Below, piece by piece: positions 25,350 to 34,621 of a stretch of DNA of 64,000 nt. Origin of the DNA: an uncultured Eubacteriales bacterium (GTDB lineage: Bacteria; Bacillota; Clostridia; Oscillospirales; Acutalibacteraceae); contig CAKUVH010000005.1 of the NCBI GenBank assembly GCA_934695425.1, positions 1-64,000 of the forward strand, given 5' to 3'. The stretch's first letter is position 1. Each line of letters begins with the position of its first letter. Below the pieces are notes generated by a model that saw only the letters and a list, made by a program, of their open reading frames with translations, made no database searches and was not told the DNA's origin. The position numbers and the translations under genes were made by a program.

Positions 25350-26072
25350 ATGAATGTTATAGCAGTAACCCAAAAGGGGTTAAACAAAACAGAAAATGAA
25401 GACAGAATCATAGTTGGCAAGACAATCGTCGCAGACGGTACGCTTATTTCTGAGCTCGAAAATGGCATTATAGCTGTAGCTGATGGCGTTGGTGGCCATA
25501 ATGCCGGAGCAATAGCATCTCATTTTGTGGCAAATAAACTGTGTTATTTAAAAGAGATAAGCGTGGAACGGCTAAAGGCAATTAACGATGAGTTAATTAA
25601 AATTTCAGAAACTACGTACGGACAACAAGGAATGGCAACCACTTTGTCAGGAATTTGTTGTGTCAGAGGTAAAACGCTATTGTTTAGTATTGGAAACACT
25701 CGTGTATATCTACTTCAAAGCAGAAAGTATTTAAAGCAACTAACAACTGATGATACAACCCTTAATTATCTTCTTGCAACAGGTCGATTATTACCGGAGG
25801 ATGCAGAAAACTTTGATCGAAAAAACGAGATTGTTGCTTGCTTCGGCGGCGGCTCCGCCGATTTGTTTAAAGTAAAGGTAAATTATATTGACCAATTAGT
25901 GGCTCCGATTATGATCACTTCCGATGGAATACACGATTATTTAAGCGTTGACCAAATGGAAGACATAATTGAAGAATACGGACTCAGCAAAGAAGGTTGT
26001 ATTGAAATGATACAAACAGCAAGGAACAATGGTTCACTTGATGATGCAAGTATTATTATAGGGGGTGTTTAA
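25350..26072 (+). CDS. PP2C-type Ser/Thr protein phosphatase
   Basis: 240 residues. The PPM/PP2C metal-binding motifs are present: ENEDRI near residue 15, VADGVGGHNAG near 43, TTLSGI with SIGNTRVYLL (~90-115), SDGIHDYL near 192 and DDASIII at the end. It should remove phosphate from Ser/Thr with two Mn/Mg ions in the cytoplasm. The gene begins 3 bases after the AAA+ gene, and it is the natural counterpart of the kinase at 18918. The DUF4236 remnant follows directly at the stop codon. Confidence 0.9.
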   Translation: MNVIAVTQKGLNKTENEDRIIVGKTIVADGTLISELENGIIAVADGVGGHNAGAIASHFVANKLCYLKEISVERLKAINDELIKISETTYGQQGMATTLSGICCVRGKTLLFSIGNTRVYLLQSRKYLKQLTTDDTTLNYLLATGRLLPEDAENFDRKNEIVACFGGGSADLFKVKVNYIDQLVAPIMITSDGIHDYLSVDQMEDIIEEYGLSKEGCIEMIQTARNNGSLDDASIIIGGV

Positions 26073-26733
26073 GTGGAGCTTCGATTTAGAAAAAGTATTT
26101 CAATTATTCCCGGGATGAAGTTGAATTTTGGTAAAATGGTAATTTCTGTTAGAACAGGTGTGTATGGATTTAGAAAAACATTCCGTGTAATTTGATATAT
26201 TCTTCTGAAACTGAATACAACGAAAATTGTCAAAGCTATGCAAATGAACATTCCAATGTGGAACACAATAACGCTGAAACTCCAATATACGCGAATTGCA
26301 ATTTAAGCACATCTGTTGATTTGGATATGGTAACACAGCTTGATACAAGTTCGCTCAAATCAATACATAAGACAAGCGATGATTCGATTGATTGGACGGA
26401 AGTATTAGTTTCACCCATTGCGTTTGATGAAACCTATAATCAACAAATGTGATCGTATTACCATAGCATAGCCCCTAAAATACTTGCAGGCGATATTGAT
26501 GCATATTTGCAGTTGGTTTATGAGGTAAATCCTCTTGATGATCTATTGAGAAACACACTATCGTTCACACAGTATTGGATGGAAAAACAATTTTATCAGT
26601 AGATTTTGATAGACAAAACTTATCAAGAGTAAAGTTTGGATATATTGATCCGGCAGATATCTTGGGGTAGTTCAAACATAATATGGACTTTGATGAAATG
26701 AACGGTTTTGCACCCGTTAATAATCTTGAATAA
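26073..26733 (+). pseudogene. DUF4236-domain gene, decayed
   Basis: A GTG immediately after the phosphatase stop opens ELRFRKSISIIPGMKLNFGK, the DUF4236 opening seen intact in the next gene, but it ends at TGA 26195. The protein continues in other frames: IYSSETEYNEN (26192-26452), YYHSIAPKILAGDIDAYLQLVYEVNPLDDLL, then GKTILSVDFDRQNLSRVKFGYIDPADILG up to the TAA at 26733. Several stops and at least two frameshifts make it a pseudogene. It was probably an additional component of the cluster. Confidence 0.75.
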
Positions 26734-26748
26734 GAAAGAGGAATAAAT

Positions 26749-27768
26749 ATGGGTTTTAGACATAGAAAAAGTATAAATTTAGGCGGCCGATTTAGAATAA
26801 ATCTAAGCAAGTCGGGCGTTGGATATAGTTGGGGAGTTAAGGGTTACCGTGTCACAAAAACCGCAAAAGGTACAACACGAAGAACTGCCTCTATTCCCGG
26901 TACTGGTATTTCTTATGTTTACGAAACAGGAAAAAATAGAGGCAATTCGAGAGACGATAGCAGCCCTACTAATCAACACCCTGTTCAATCAATTGACAAC
27001 AATCATTATGACACACAAAACATCGTCAACAATGTAGCTACTGCAATGGTATCCGATGGGTTAGAGGATATGCTTGCATCTGCAAGTAAAGCTTTGAAAC
27101 TAAATAAATTATCTACTGTCGGTATATGTATAACTGCAATTTTGGGATTAGGTTTTCCAGTGTTATTTCTCTTTACAGCTGTGTTTTTGGCTTTAAAAAT
27201 TATTATCAAAACAAAAGGCTGCATTGATTTAGATTATTATATTGAAGACGATCAGCGAACTGTCGTTGATGAGAGAATGAATCCTATGATAAAAATTACT
27301 GAATGTGCAAAGGTTTGGAGAATAATACAAACCAGCAAAGTGATTGATAGGAAATATGCTTCTGGCGCAAACAATACGGTCAATAGAACTGCTTGTAAAG
27401 CTACAACCAAAGCCCCTTTCCCTTTTAAGACAAATCTTCAGATCGCTTCGTTCAAAACAAAAAAGGAAACTTTACTTTTTTTGCCTGATAAGCTTTTCAT
27501 TATGCAAGGAAACAAAATTGGTGCATTGAATTATTCTGACATCAATTCAAATACGCACACAACACGTTTTGTAGAAAGCGAGAGTGTTCCGAGCGATGCT
27601 CAAATCGTGGGTCAAACATGGAGGTATGTTAATAAATCTGGTGGACCGGATAGACGTTTCAAAGACAACAGACAATTGCCCGTTTGCTTATATGGGGAAA
27701 TCGAACTGCGCTCAAACTCTGGATTAAATACAGTCATTATGTTCTCAAATCCAAACATCAATAATTAG
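26749..27768 (+). CDS. DUF4236 domain membrane protein
   Basis: 339 residues behind AAAGAGGAA. Residues 1-65 are a DUF4236 module (FRHRKSINLGG, RINLSKSGVGYSWG, GTGISYVYETG). A Ser/Asn-rich linker leads to a strongly hydrophobic segment (~125-160, ILGLGFPVLFLFTAVFLAL) that likely forms one or two membrane helices. The C-terminal ~170 residues are a mixed soluble domain (FKTNLQIASFKTKKETLLFLPDKLFI, then TWRYVNKSGGPDRRFKDNR) often found with DUF4236. Function is unknown. It is the last intact gene of the helicase-kinase cluster and may tie the system to the membrane. Confidence 0.75.
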   Translation: MGFRHRKSINLGGRFRINLSKSGVGYSWGVKGYRVTKTAKGTTRRTASIPGTGISYVYETGKNRGNSRDDSSPTNQHPVQSIDNNHYDTQNIVNNVATAMVSDGLEDMLASASKALKLNKLSTVGICITAILGLGFPVLFLFTAVFLALKIIIKTKGCIDLDYYIEDDQRTVVDERMNPMIKITECAKVWRIIQTSKVIDRKYASGANNTVNRTACKATTKAPFPFKTNLQIASFKTKKETLLFLPDKLFIMQGNKIGALNYSDINSNTHTTRFVESESVPSDAQIVGQTWRYVNKSGGPDRRFKDNRQLPVCLYGEIELRSNSGLNTVIMFSNPNINN

Positions 27769-28015
27769 ATAAAAAATATTCTACGGTGATGAAATGAATA
27801 ATTGCATCAAATTTACGCCTGAACAATTAAACAAGCTTCAAACATTTTTCAACAAAATGATTTTACATCTAATATGATGTTGAACCGCGAATACGGTTTT
27901 GCCGCTGAGCAGTCTGAGATTTTTGGAGAATATTGGCTTGGGAATTTGCGCCTGCTCAGTGTAAACCGAAAAATAAAAAACTTTTCAAAGGACTATCCGG
28001 TCAACTTTTTGTAAA
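27769..28015. other. Interrupted remnants, no intact gene
   Basis: Short frames such as NNCIKFTPEQLNKLQTFF (from 27794) and MLNREYGFAAEQSEIFGEYW (27872 onward) are cut by stops and frame changes. They look like the beginning of a decayed mobile-element gene; the family cannot be fixed. Confidence 0.4.
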
Positions 28016-28476
28016 ATGCCGAACGAGTACATGGACAGATTTTTTGAAATGTATGAAGAACCGGTTATGCAAGGTCAACAGGCTTGGGAATTTTCTGGCA
28101 TCTCAAAAAAGATTCCGCAGTACGAGGATTTTTCGGAGCGGGTAAACCAAGACAAAATTAACTTCTACAATAAGTGGACCTATTGCAAAACCAAGCTCGG
28201 CGTGCCGTTCTTTTTCAGCAAGTTGTCGAAGGATGAAACTACGGCAAAAAACTTTTTCGCAAATAATTCTGCTGAAGAACAGCGGTATATTTTCTTGCGT
28301 GATGATTTTGTGAAAACCTTAAACAGCACCGATAAAGAGATATATTATCTTTCGGAAAAAGGACTTACTCAAAAAGAAATTGCCAATCGGCTTGGATACA
28401 AACCCACAGCTCGGTCAGCAAGCGGATGAAAATAATGAATAAGGATTTCAAAAAATTCTTAGACTTTGAAAACTGA
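28016..28476 (+). pseudogene. Sigma-factor-like protein of a mobile element, frameshifted
   Basis: The open frame (MPNEYMDRFFEMYEEPV) runs to 28429 and includes a C-terminal helix-turn-helix LSEKGLTQKEIANRLGYK like sigma-70 region 4. A single frame change in the CCCACAG stretch near 28400 restores HSSVSKRMKIMNKDFKKFLDF up to the TGA at 28476, the expected end of the recognition helix. The intact form would be a small sigma-like regulator of the sort carried by conjugative elements. Exact family uncertain. Confidence 0.6.
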
Positions 28477-28490
28477 ACAAGTAAAAATTT

Positions 28491-28530
28491 ACGGCGGTGT
28501 TCCCGAAAAAAGGAGCATCGCCGTCTTTTA
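28491..28530 (+). terminator. Intrinsic terminator
   Basis: ACGGCG and CGCCGT, extended by GTG-TTCC with GGAG-CAT, form a hairpin around an A-rich loop, followed by CTTTT. Confidence 0.75.
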
Positions 28531-29073
28531 CATCTGAAAATATTTTTGAAAAGCTTAAAATTTCTTCAGAACTCAGGAACATTTTTCGTTTTTGCTTTGT
28601 ACTGTATATGGATAGAAAGAAAAATATTTAAACCGGGAGAAAATTAAATTGAAAGAAATCATTCAAAGCACAGAAAAGGAATTTTCGGAAACCGATTCCA
28701 AAAAGAAATAATATCAGATCGACTGAAAAGTTGGTCTTTTATTATTCGAGATTTCAGAAAAGAGGTAATGCTTATGAGGATATCAAAAAGCAAAACTATA
28801 ATTAGAGATCAAGGTGTGTCTCACACCTTAGCAAGCAGGTCTTTGTGTACCACGAAAGTCCTAATCACAGTCGAAATCGGCTGACTCTTTGGTGGAACAT
28901 TTCCCAATTCCCCAGAAAAGGGAGCTGATACTATACGGGAAAAGATACACGAATATCCGTAAGAATTACGGATAAAGAAAAGCGAAAAAGTTTGGACTAT
29001 CCACAACCGAGTTTCGAAGACGGAAAATGCATTTATGAAGATCCTATATTCATGCCATCCGCTCTAGACTTTG
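28531..29073. other. Degenerate stretch before the integrase remnant
   Basis: No intact gene. A short ATG frame at 28773 (MRISKSKTIIRD) closes after about 30 codons. A second open piece near 28925-29080 (GKRYTRISVRITDKEKRKSLDYP) may be the damaged N-terminal part of the integrase that follows. Confidence 0.4.
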
Positions 29074-29695
29074 TGCTGTGCTGAATTTTGCAACAGAAAG
29101 GCATCATCTTATGGATTTTAGTCCGGCGAAGCATGTGAAAACGGGCGTAAAGGAGGCTACCGAACGTCTCGTTTGGATCGTAGAGCAGTACAAGAAATTT
29201 CATAACGAGATGTCGCCTAATATTCCTGAATATATCGTATTTGATGTTTTCTTTTGGTGTGTACTAAGGCTCGGTGAATTGCTAGTATTGATCTTTTCCA
29301 ATATCGACCTCGAAAAGTGTTATATTCGTATTAACAAAAATATTTACGAAAGGCACGGCAAACGGATTGTAACTACTCCAAAGATGGCCAAAAGTATTCG
29401 GAATGTAAGTATATCCGAAACTCTTTGTAATGAATTAAGAGAGTATATCGCAAAACTTCCCGACTCAAAACCGGATACCACGCTGTTTTCGACAAGTAAG
29501 ATATCACTTCATCGCAAGCTCAAAGCCGGTATTGAAAAGGCAGGTGTGCTACGGATAACAATTCACTGCTTTCGGCATTCTCACATCACTTATCTGGTTA
29601 ATAAAGGTTGGCCCACACTTGTAGTTGCCGCCCGAGTGGGACATGAGGGTATTTATATTACTACACACTATTGGAGGACGCAATGTGTGAAATGA
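29074..29695 (+). pseudogene. Tyrosine-type site-specific integrase, decayed
   Basis: About 205 residues of the core-binding end and catalytic domain remain. Visible catalytic residues: Arg in CVLRLGELL, Lys in TTPKMAKS, His-x-x-Arg in HCFRHSHITYL, the GHEGI segment and Tyr in TTHYW. The N-terminal arm-binding domain is missing. After the catalytic Tyr the frame departs from the family ending: another frame carries LEDAMCEMMDKDMA, the normal tail type, so the 3' end is frameshifted. The integrase probably brought in the 10.5-29.7 kb island, and its decay means that the island is now fixed. Confidence 0.75.
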
Positions 29696-29722
29696 TGGAC
29701 AAGGATATGGCATAGCTATGTG

Positions 29723-29765
29723 AAAGCACCCTATGGGACAGTGTCCTGCAGGGTGCTTTAGTTTT
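29723..29765 (+). terminator. Terminator at the right edge of the island
   Basis: AAAGCACCCT pairs with AGGGTGCTTT (29723-29732 and 29750-29759), followed by AGTTTTG. It separates the integrase remnant from the convergent guaA gene. Confidence 0.85.
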
Positions 29766-29839
29766 GTCGTAATTCGGTCGTAAAACAGACCTGTTTTTTG
29801 CGAAAAGCCCGTATTTACGGCACTTTCTGAATTATGCAA

Positions 29840-31390
29840 TTATTCCCACTCGATGGTTGCGGGAGGTTTGGAAGTAATATCGTAGACTATTCTATTTATT
29901 CCGGGAACTTTATTGACTATTTCAGTTGAAATTTTTTCTAACAAATCGTAGGGGAGGGCCGAAAATTTAGCGGTCATAAAATCCGAAGTGTTTACAGCTC
30001 GAAGAGCGAGAGTATACTCATAACTTCTTCCGTCGCCCATTACTCCTACACTCTTTGTGTTGGTTAAAACTGCGAAATATTGGTTTGGCACATGTTCAAG
30101 ACCATAAGATTCAATTTCTTTCCTCATTATTGCATCTGCGTTTTTTAATATGTCGAGTTTTTCTTGAGTAATTTCTCCGATTATCCGAATAGCTAGTCCA
30201 GGGCCGGGGAAAGGCTGTCTGTTCACAAGTTCCTTCGGTATGCCAAGTTCATGTCCAACTTTTCTTACTTCATCTTTAAAAAGGTCTCTTAACGGCTCAA
30301 TTATTCCTGAAAAACTTATATTAGTAGGTAACCCGCCTACATTGTGGTGGCTTTTTATCACTTCAGCATTTTCAGTTCCGCTTTCTATCACGTCGGGATA
30401 TATTGTTCCTTGGCACAAAAAATCCGTGTGTTCGAGTTTTACCGCTTCTTCTTCAAAAACTCTTATGAATTCTTCACCGATCAATTTTCTTTTTGATTCA
30501 GGGTCGGAAATTCCTTCTAATTTTTTAAGAAATCTTTCTTGCGCATTTACTCTTATGAGATTCATATTAAATTTGTCTTTGAAAGTTTTTTCTACTTCAT
30601 CGCCTTCGTTTTTTCTCAAAAACCCATGATCTACGAATATGCAAGTAAGTTGATCTCCGATGGCTTTGTGCAGTAGCGTTGCAGCAACCGAAGAATCCAC
30701 TCCGCCAGACAGTGCACAAATAGCCTTTTTGTTGCCTATTTTTTGTTTTAATTCTTTTATTTTTTCTTCTATAAAAGATTCCATTTTCCAGCTTCCGCTG
30801 CACTTACATATTTCATAAAGAAAAGTTTTGAGCAAAATATTTCCTTCTACTGTATGGTTAACTTCAGGATGAAATTGAACGCCAAATAAATTTTTTTCTT
30901 CATTTTCCATGCAAGCAATGGGGCAGTCGTGACTGTCGGCCGTAATTGAAAATCCATTAGGTGCTTTAGCGATATAATCGGAATGACTCATCCAGCAAAT
31001 GCTTTTTGATGAAATGTTTTTAGTTAATAAGGATTTTCTTCCAAAATTTACTGTTGTATTGCCATATTCGCTCGTCAAAGTTTTGCGCACTTCTCCACCC
31101 ATAGTGTAAGCCATAAGTTGAGCACCGTAACAAATACCGAGCACGGGAATTCCAAGATTAAATATTTCTGAATTACACCTCGGAGCATTTTCTAGGTAAA
31201 CGCTGTTCGGACCGCCCGAAAGTATTATTCCTTTATAATCTAAACTTTTAATTTCTTCGGGATTTATTTTATAATTTTTCACTTCGCAAAACACATTAAG
31301 CTCACGAACTCTGCGAGCAATAAGTTGGCTGTACTGACCGCCAAAGTCCAATATCAGTATTTTTTCGTTAGACAAATTTATTTTAAACAC
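29840..31390 (-). CDS. guaA: GMP synthase (glutamine-hydrolysing)
   Basis: About 516 residues. The amidotransferase part has LDFGGQYSQLIARR, the nucleophile loop GICYGAQ and HPEV; the ATP pyrophosphatase part has the P-loop SGGVDSSVAA; the dimerisation end finishes with the invariant KPPATIEWE. It converts XMP to GMP in the cytoplasm. The apparent GTG start at 31390 leaves only one base after AAGGA, so the exact start is doubtful; TTG at 31375 is the next option. It is a chromosomal housekeeping gene and marks the right limit of the island. Confidence 0.97.
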   Translation of the reverse strand: MFKINLSNEKILILDFGGQYSQLIARRVRELNVFCEVKNYKINPEEIKSLDYKGIILSGGPNSVYLENAPRCNSEIFNLGIPVLGICYGAQLMAYTMGGEVRKTLTSEYGNTTVNFGRKSLLTKNISSKSICWMSHSDYIAKAPNGFSITADSHDCPIACMENEEKNLFGVQFHPEVNHTVEGNILLKTFLYEICKCSGSWKMESFIEEKIKELKQKIGNKKAICALSGGVDSSVAATLLHKAIGDQLTCIFVDHGFLRKNEGDEVEKTFKDKFNMNLIRVNAQERFLKKLEGISDPESKRKLIGEEFIRVFEEEAVKLEHTDFLCQGTIYPDVIESGTENAEVIKSHHNVGGLPTNISFSGIIEPLRDLFKDEVRKVGHELGIPKELVNRQPFPGPGLAIRIIGEITQEKLDILKNADAIMRKEIESYGLEHVPNQYFAVLTNTKSVGVMGDGRSYEYTLALRAVNTSDFMTAKFSALPYDLLEKISTEIVNKVPGINRIVYDITSKPPATIEWE

Positions 31391-31469
31391 ATCCTTAAAA
31401 AATTAGTTTATTTTGCAAATTACGTTTTCTTCATAGAATTTAACTACGAAGAAAACGCATATTTAAAGA

Positions 31470-33302
31470 TTATTCTACGGTTACTGATTTTGCCAAGTTA
31501 CGAGGTTTATCTATATCGCACCCTCTTAATTTAGCCACATGATACGAAAGCAGTTGCAAAGGAACCACAGCAAGAGAAGGAGCGGTCATTTCGCAAGAAT
31601 TTGGTACGTAAATAACGTCGTCTGAAATTTGTGAAATCTTTTCAGCGTTATTTTCACTTGTAATAGATAAAATTTTTGCACCTCTTGATTTCACTTCTCT
31701 GATATTGCTTACGGTTTTATCAAAAAGTTTATCCTGTGTTGCCAAAGCGACTACCAAAGTGTCGTTATCAATCAAAGAAATAGTACCGTGTTTTAATTCT
31801 CCGGCAGCATAAGCTTCGGAATGAATATATGAAATTTCTTTTAATTTTAAAGAACCTTCCATGCAAACTGCATAATCAAGATTTCTGCCTATAAAGAATA
31901 CTTTTTCGGTATTGTAATATTTTTTTGCTATATTTTCAATTTTATTTTGCAATTCTAAAACTGACGAAATTTGAGAAGGTAGTTTTTCGATATTTTCCAA
32001 TACAGTTTTATATGAATTTTCAGAAATAGTATTTAATTTTTTAGCCATATAAAGAGCCACAAGGTATAACAAAGAAAGTTGAGTGCTGTAAGCTTTTGTG
32101 GTTGCAACCGCAATTTCGGGACCGGCCCATGTGTAAAGTACGTCATCCGATTCATTAGCAATAGAGCTGCCCACGACATTAACTATCGAAAGAACTCTTG
32201 AACCTCTTGATTTGGCCTCACGAAGCGCCGCCAATGTGTCTGCAGTTTCGCCTGATTGACTTATTACTATCGTTAAAGTATTTTCATTAACGATGGGGGA
32301 GCGGTATCTGAATTCCGATGCAACATCTACTTCTACCGGCTTTTTCAAAAGATTTTCAATAAAATATTTAGCTACGCATCCAACATGGTACGCCGAACCA
32401 CATGCCACGATTGAAATTTTATTTAAATTTTTCAAATATTCTTCTGAAAATTCCACGTCATCTAAATGAATTTCCGAACCCTTAATTCTTGGAGAAACGG
32501 TCGCTTTTATTACTTCGGGTTGTTCCATGATTTCTTTCATCATGAAATGTTCATAATTGTTTTTTTCTGCCGCAGTTACGTTCCAATTTACGACTGTAAT
32601 TTCTTTTTGAACAGGTTTTCCGTCAAAGTCAAAAAGCTCAAAATTATCAGATTTAATTACTGCAATTTGTTTCTCTTTTAGCCTGCATATATTTTTCGTT
32701 TTTGATAAAACGGCAGGAATATCAGAGGCTATATAATTTTCTCCTTCACCGACGCCGACTATGAGAGGACTGTCTTTTTTCGCCGCAAACAAAGTATCAG
32801 GATAATCGGCGCAAATAATCCCGAGAGAAAAAGAGCCTTCGATTGTATTTACTAATTTTTTTACAGCTTCAAACATGTCGCCCTTGTAAAAATAATCCAA
32901 AAGCTGAACTGCAACTTCAGTATCGGTGTCGGATACAAACCCGTCAAATCCCTCACTTATAAGCTTTTTCTTGAGCTCCATATAATTTTCTATTATACCG
33001 TTGTGAATAAGAGCAATTTTGCCCGAAAAGCTAAGGTGCGGATGAGCGTTGGCATCCGAAGGATTGCCGTGAGTTGCCCAGCGGGTATGACCTATACCCA
33101 AATGAGATGAAATTTTCGGTTCACTTTCAAGCAAATCTTCTAAAATTTTAAGTCTTCCTTGTTTTTTTGCAACTTTAATTTTTTTATCTGCATAAACAGC
33201 TATTCCTGAAGAGTCGTATCCTCGATATTCAAGCTTTTCTAGCCCCTGAAGCAAAAACGGAACTGCTTCATTTTTACCTATATATCCGACTATTCCGCAC
33301 AT
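31470..33302 (-). CDS. glmS: Glutamine-fructose-6-phosphate aminotransferase
   Basis: 610 residues. The ATG at 33302 is chosen because Cys2 must become N-terminal for glutaminase catalysis (CGIVGYIG); the longer open frame begins with a GTG that overlaps the AAGGAGTG binding site. The glutaminase domain runs to ~240, then two SIS sugar-isomerase domains with SQSGETADTLAA and a C-terminal LAKSVTVE. It makes glucosamine-6-phosphate, the entry to peptidoglycan precursors. I see no obvious glmS ribozyme: only about 20 bases separate it from purA upstream, so that control is absent here. Confidence 0.97.
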   Translation of the reverse strand: MCGIVGYIGKNEAVPFLLQGLEKLEYRGYDSSGIAVYADKKIKVAKKQGRLKILEDLLESEPKISSHLGIGHTRWATHGNPSDANAHPHLSFSGKIALIHNGIIENYMELKKKLISEGFDGFVSDTDTEVAVQLLDYFYKGDMFEAVKKLVNTIEGSFSLGIICADYPDTLFAAKKDSPLIVGVGEGENYIASDIPAVLSKTKNICRLKEKQIAVIKSDNFELFDFDGKPVQKEITVVNWNVTAAEKNNYEHFMMKEIMEQPEVIKATVSPRIKGSEIHLDDVEFSEEYLKNLNKISIVACGSAYHVGCVAKYFIENLLKKPVEVDVASEFRYRSPIVNENTLTIVISQSGETADTLAALREAKSRGSRVLSIVNVVGSSIANESDDVLYTWAGPEIAVATTKAYSTQLSLLYLVALYMAKKLNTISENSYKTVLENIEKLPSQISSVLELQNKIENIAKKYYNTEKVFFIGRNLDYAVCMEGSLKLKEISYIHSEAYAAGELKHGTISLIDNDTLVVALATQDKLFDKTVSNIREVKSRGAKILSITSENNAEKISQISDDVIYVPNSCEMTAPSLAVVPLQLLSYHVAKLRGCDIDKPRNLAKSVTVE

Positions 33303-33323
33303 ATCAAACACTCCTTAAAAAAT

Positions 33324-34601
33324 TTATCTATAAATTATATTATCTCTTGATGGTCCGTTAGAAACTATATTTATCGGTACTCCTATATATTTCTCTGCAA
33401 ACTCAATGTATTTTCTGCATGCTTCCGGTAAATCCTCATAATTTTTAATTTTTGAAATATCGCACTTCCATCCGGGGAGGGTGGTGTAAACCGGTTTTGC
33501 ATCTTTCAATTTGTAAGGAGCCGGGAAATCTTCTGTAATTTTACCGTCAATTTCATATGCTGTGCAGACTTTTATCTCATCCAAATATCCTAAAGCGTCC
33601 AGAACGGTAAAAGCTATACTTGTTGCACCTTGGACTCTGCATCCGTAGCGTGAAGCAACCAAATCAAGCCATCCCATTCTTCTTGGTCTGCCGGTTGTTG
33701 CGCCGTATTCTCCGCAATCTCCGCCTCTGCGTCTGAGTTCTTCAGCTTCTTCTCCGAATATTTCACTTACGAATTCTCCTGCCCCTACAGCACTTGAATA
33801 CGCTTTTACAACTGTTATTATTTCCTTGATTTCATAAGGCGGTATCGATGCTCCTACGCTGCCGTATCCTGCGATTGTGTTGGAAGATGTTACCATAGGA
33901 TATATTCCGAAATCTGTGTCTTTTAATGCTCCTAATTGACCTTCCAATAATATTTTTTTGCCATTTTGGATTGCATCAAATATAAATTTAAATGTGTCTC
34001 CTACAAACGGAGCAAGAACTTCTTTGTAGTGCATTAATTTTTCAAAAATTTCATCAGCATCTAGTTCGGGCTTGTTGTAAAGATGTTTTAAAATTACATT
34101 TTTTATGGATAAAGCGTTTTCTACGCGTTCCCTTAGATCGTCCTCGTCGCCAAAGAGTTGACCTACCTGAATACCTATTTTCGAAAATTTATCAGAATAG
34201 AACGGAGCTATTCCCGATTTGGTAGAACCGAATTTTTTAGAAAACAATCTTTCTTCTTCGTAAACGTCGAATAATTTATGATAGGGCATAACTATTTGAG
34301 CTCTGTCTGAAATTAAAAGATTTGGCTTGGGAATTCCGGAATCTTCGAGCATTTTAAGTTCTTTTTCCAAATTTTCAACGCTTAATGCAACTCCGTTGCC
34401 GATCACGTTGGTTATGTTTTGGCAAAACACTCCGGAAGGGAGTTGATGCAAAGCGAATTTTCCGTAATTATTTATTATTGTGTGACCTGCGTTGCTTCCG
34501 CCTTGAAACCTTACCACTATATCTGATTCTATCGCAAGACAATCGGTGATTTTTCCTTTTCCTTCATCGCCCCAATTGGCGCCTACTATTGCTTTAACCA
34601 T
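33324..34601 (-). CDS. purA: Adenylosuccinate synthetase
   Basis: 425 residues, standard length. Motifs include the P-loop-like GANWGDEGKGKITD, the GGSNAGHTI loop, GATTGRPRR and the C-terminal VPINIVSNGPSRD. The enzyme joins IMP and aspartate with GTP, the first committed step to AMP. GGAG precedes the ATG at 34601, 20 bases after purB, so purB, purA and glmS probably form one transcript. Confidence 0.97.
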   Translation of the reverse strand: MVKAIVGANWGDEGKGKITDCLAIESDIVVRFQGGSNAGHTIINNYGKFALHQLPSGVFCQNITNVIGNGVALSVENLEKELKMLEDSGIPKPNLLISDRAQIVMPYHKLFDVYEEERLFSKKFGSTKSGIAPFYSDKFSKIGIQVGQLFGDEDDLRERVENALSIKNVILKHLYNKPELDADEIFEKLMHYKEVLAPFVGDTFKFIFDAIQNGKKILLEGQLGALKDTDFGIYPMVTSSNTIAGYGSVGASIPPYEIKEIITVVKAYSSAVGAGEFVSEIFGEEAEELRRRGGDCGEYGATTGRPRRMGWLDLVASRYGCRVQGATSIAFTVLDALGYLDEIKVCTAYEIDGKITEDFPAPYKLKDAKPVYTTLPGWKCDISKIKNYEDLPEACRKYIEFAEKYIGVPINIVSNGPSRDNIIYR

Positions 34602-34621
34602 GTGTTTATCACTCCATATTT

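Noticed and set aside
20608..26733. Possible reassignment of TGA to tryptophan, because two decayed frames have TGA where Trp would fit.
   Set aside because: Intact genes here, such as the helicase (stop 18913-18915) and the small ORF at 10367, end with TGA at sensible positions, and the tnpV remnant has TAG at its Trp position. Ordinary decay explains these cases.
33300..33330. A glmS riboswitch-ribozyme before glmS.
   Set aside because: Only about 20 bases separate purA and glmS, too short for the ribozyme.
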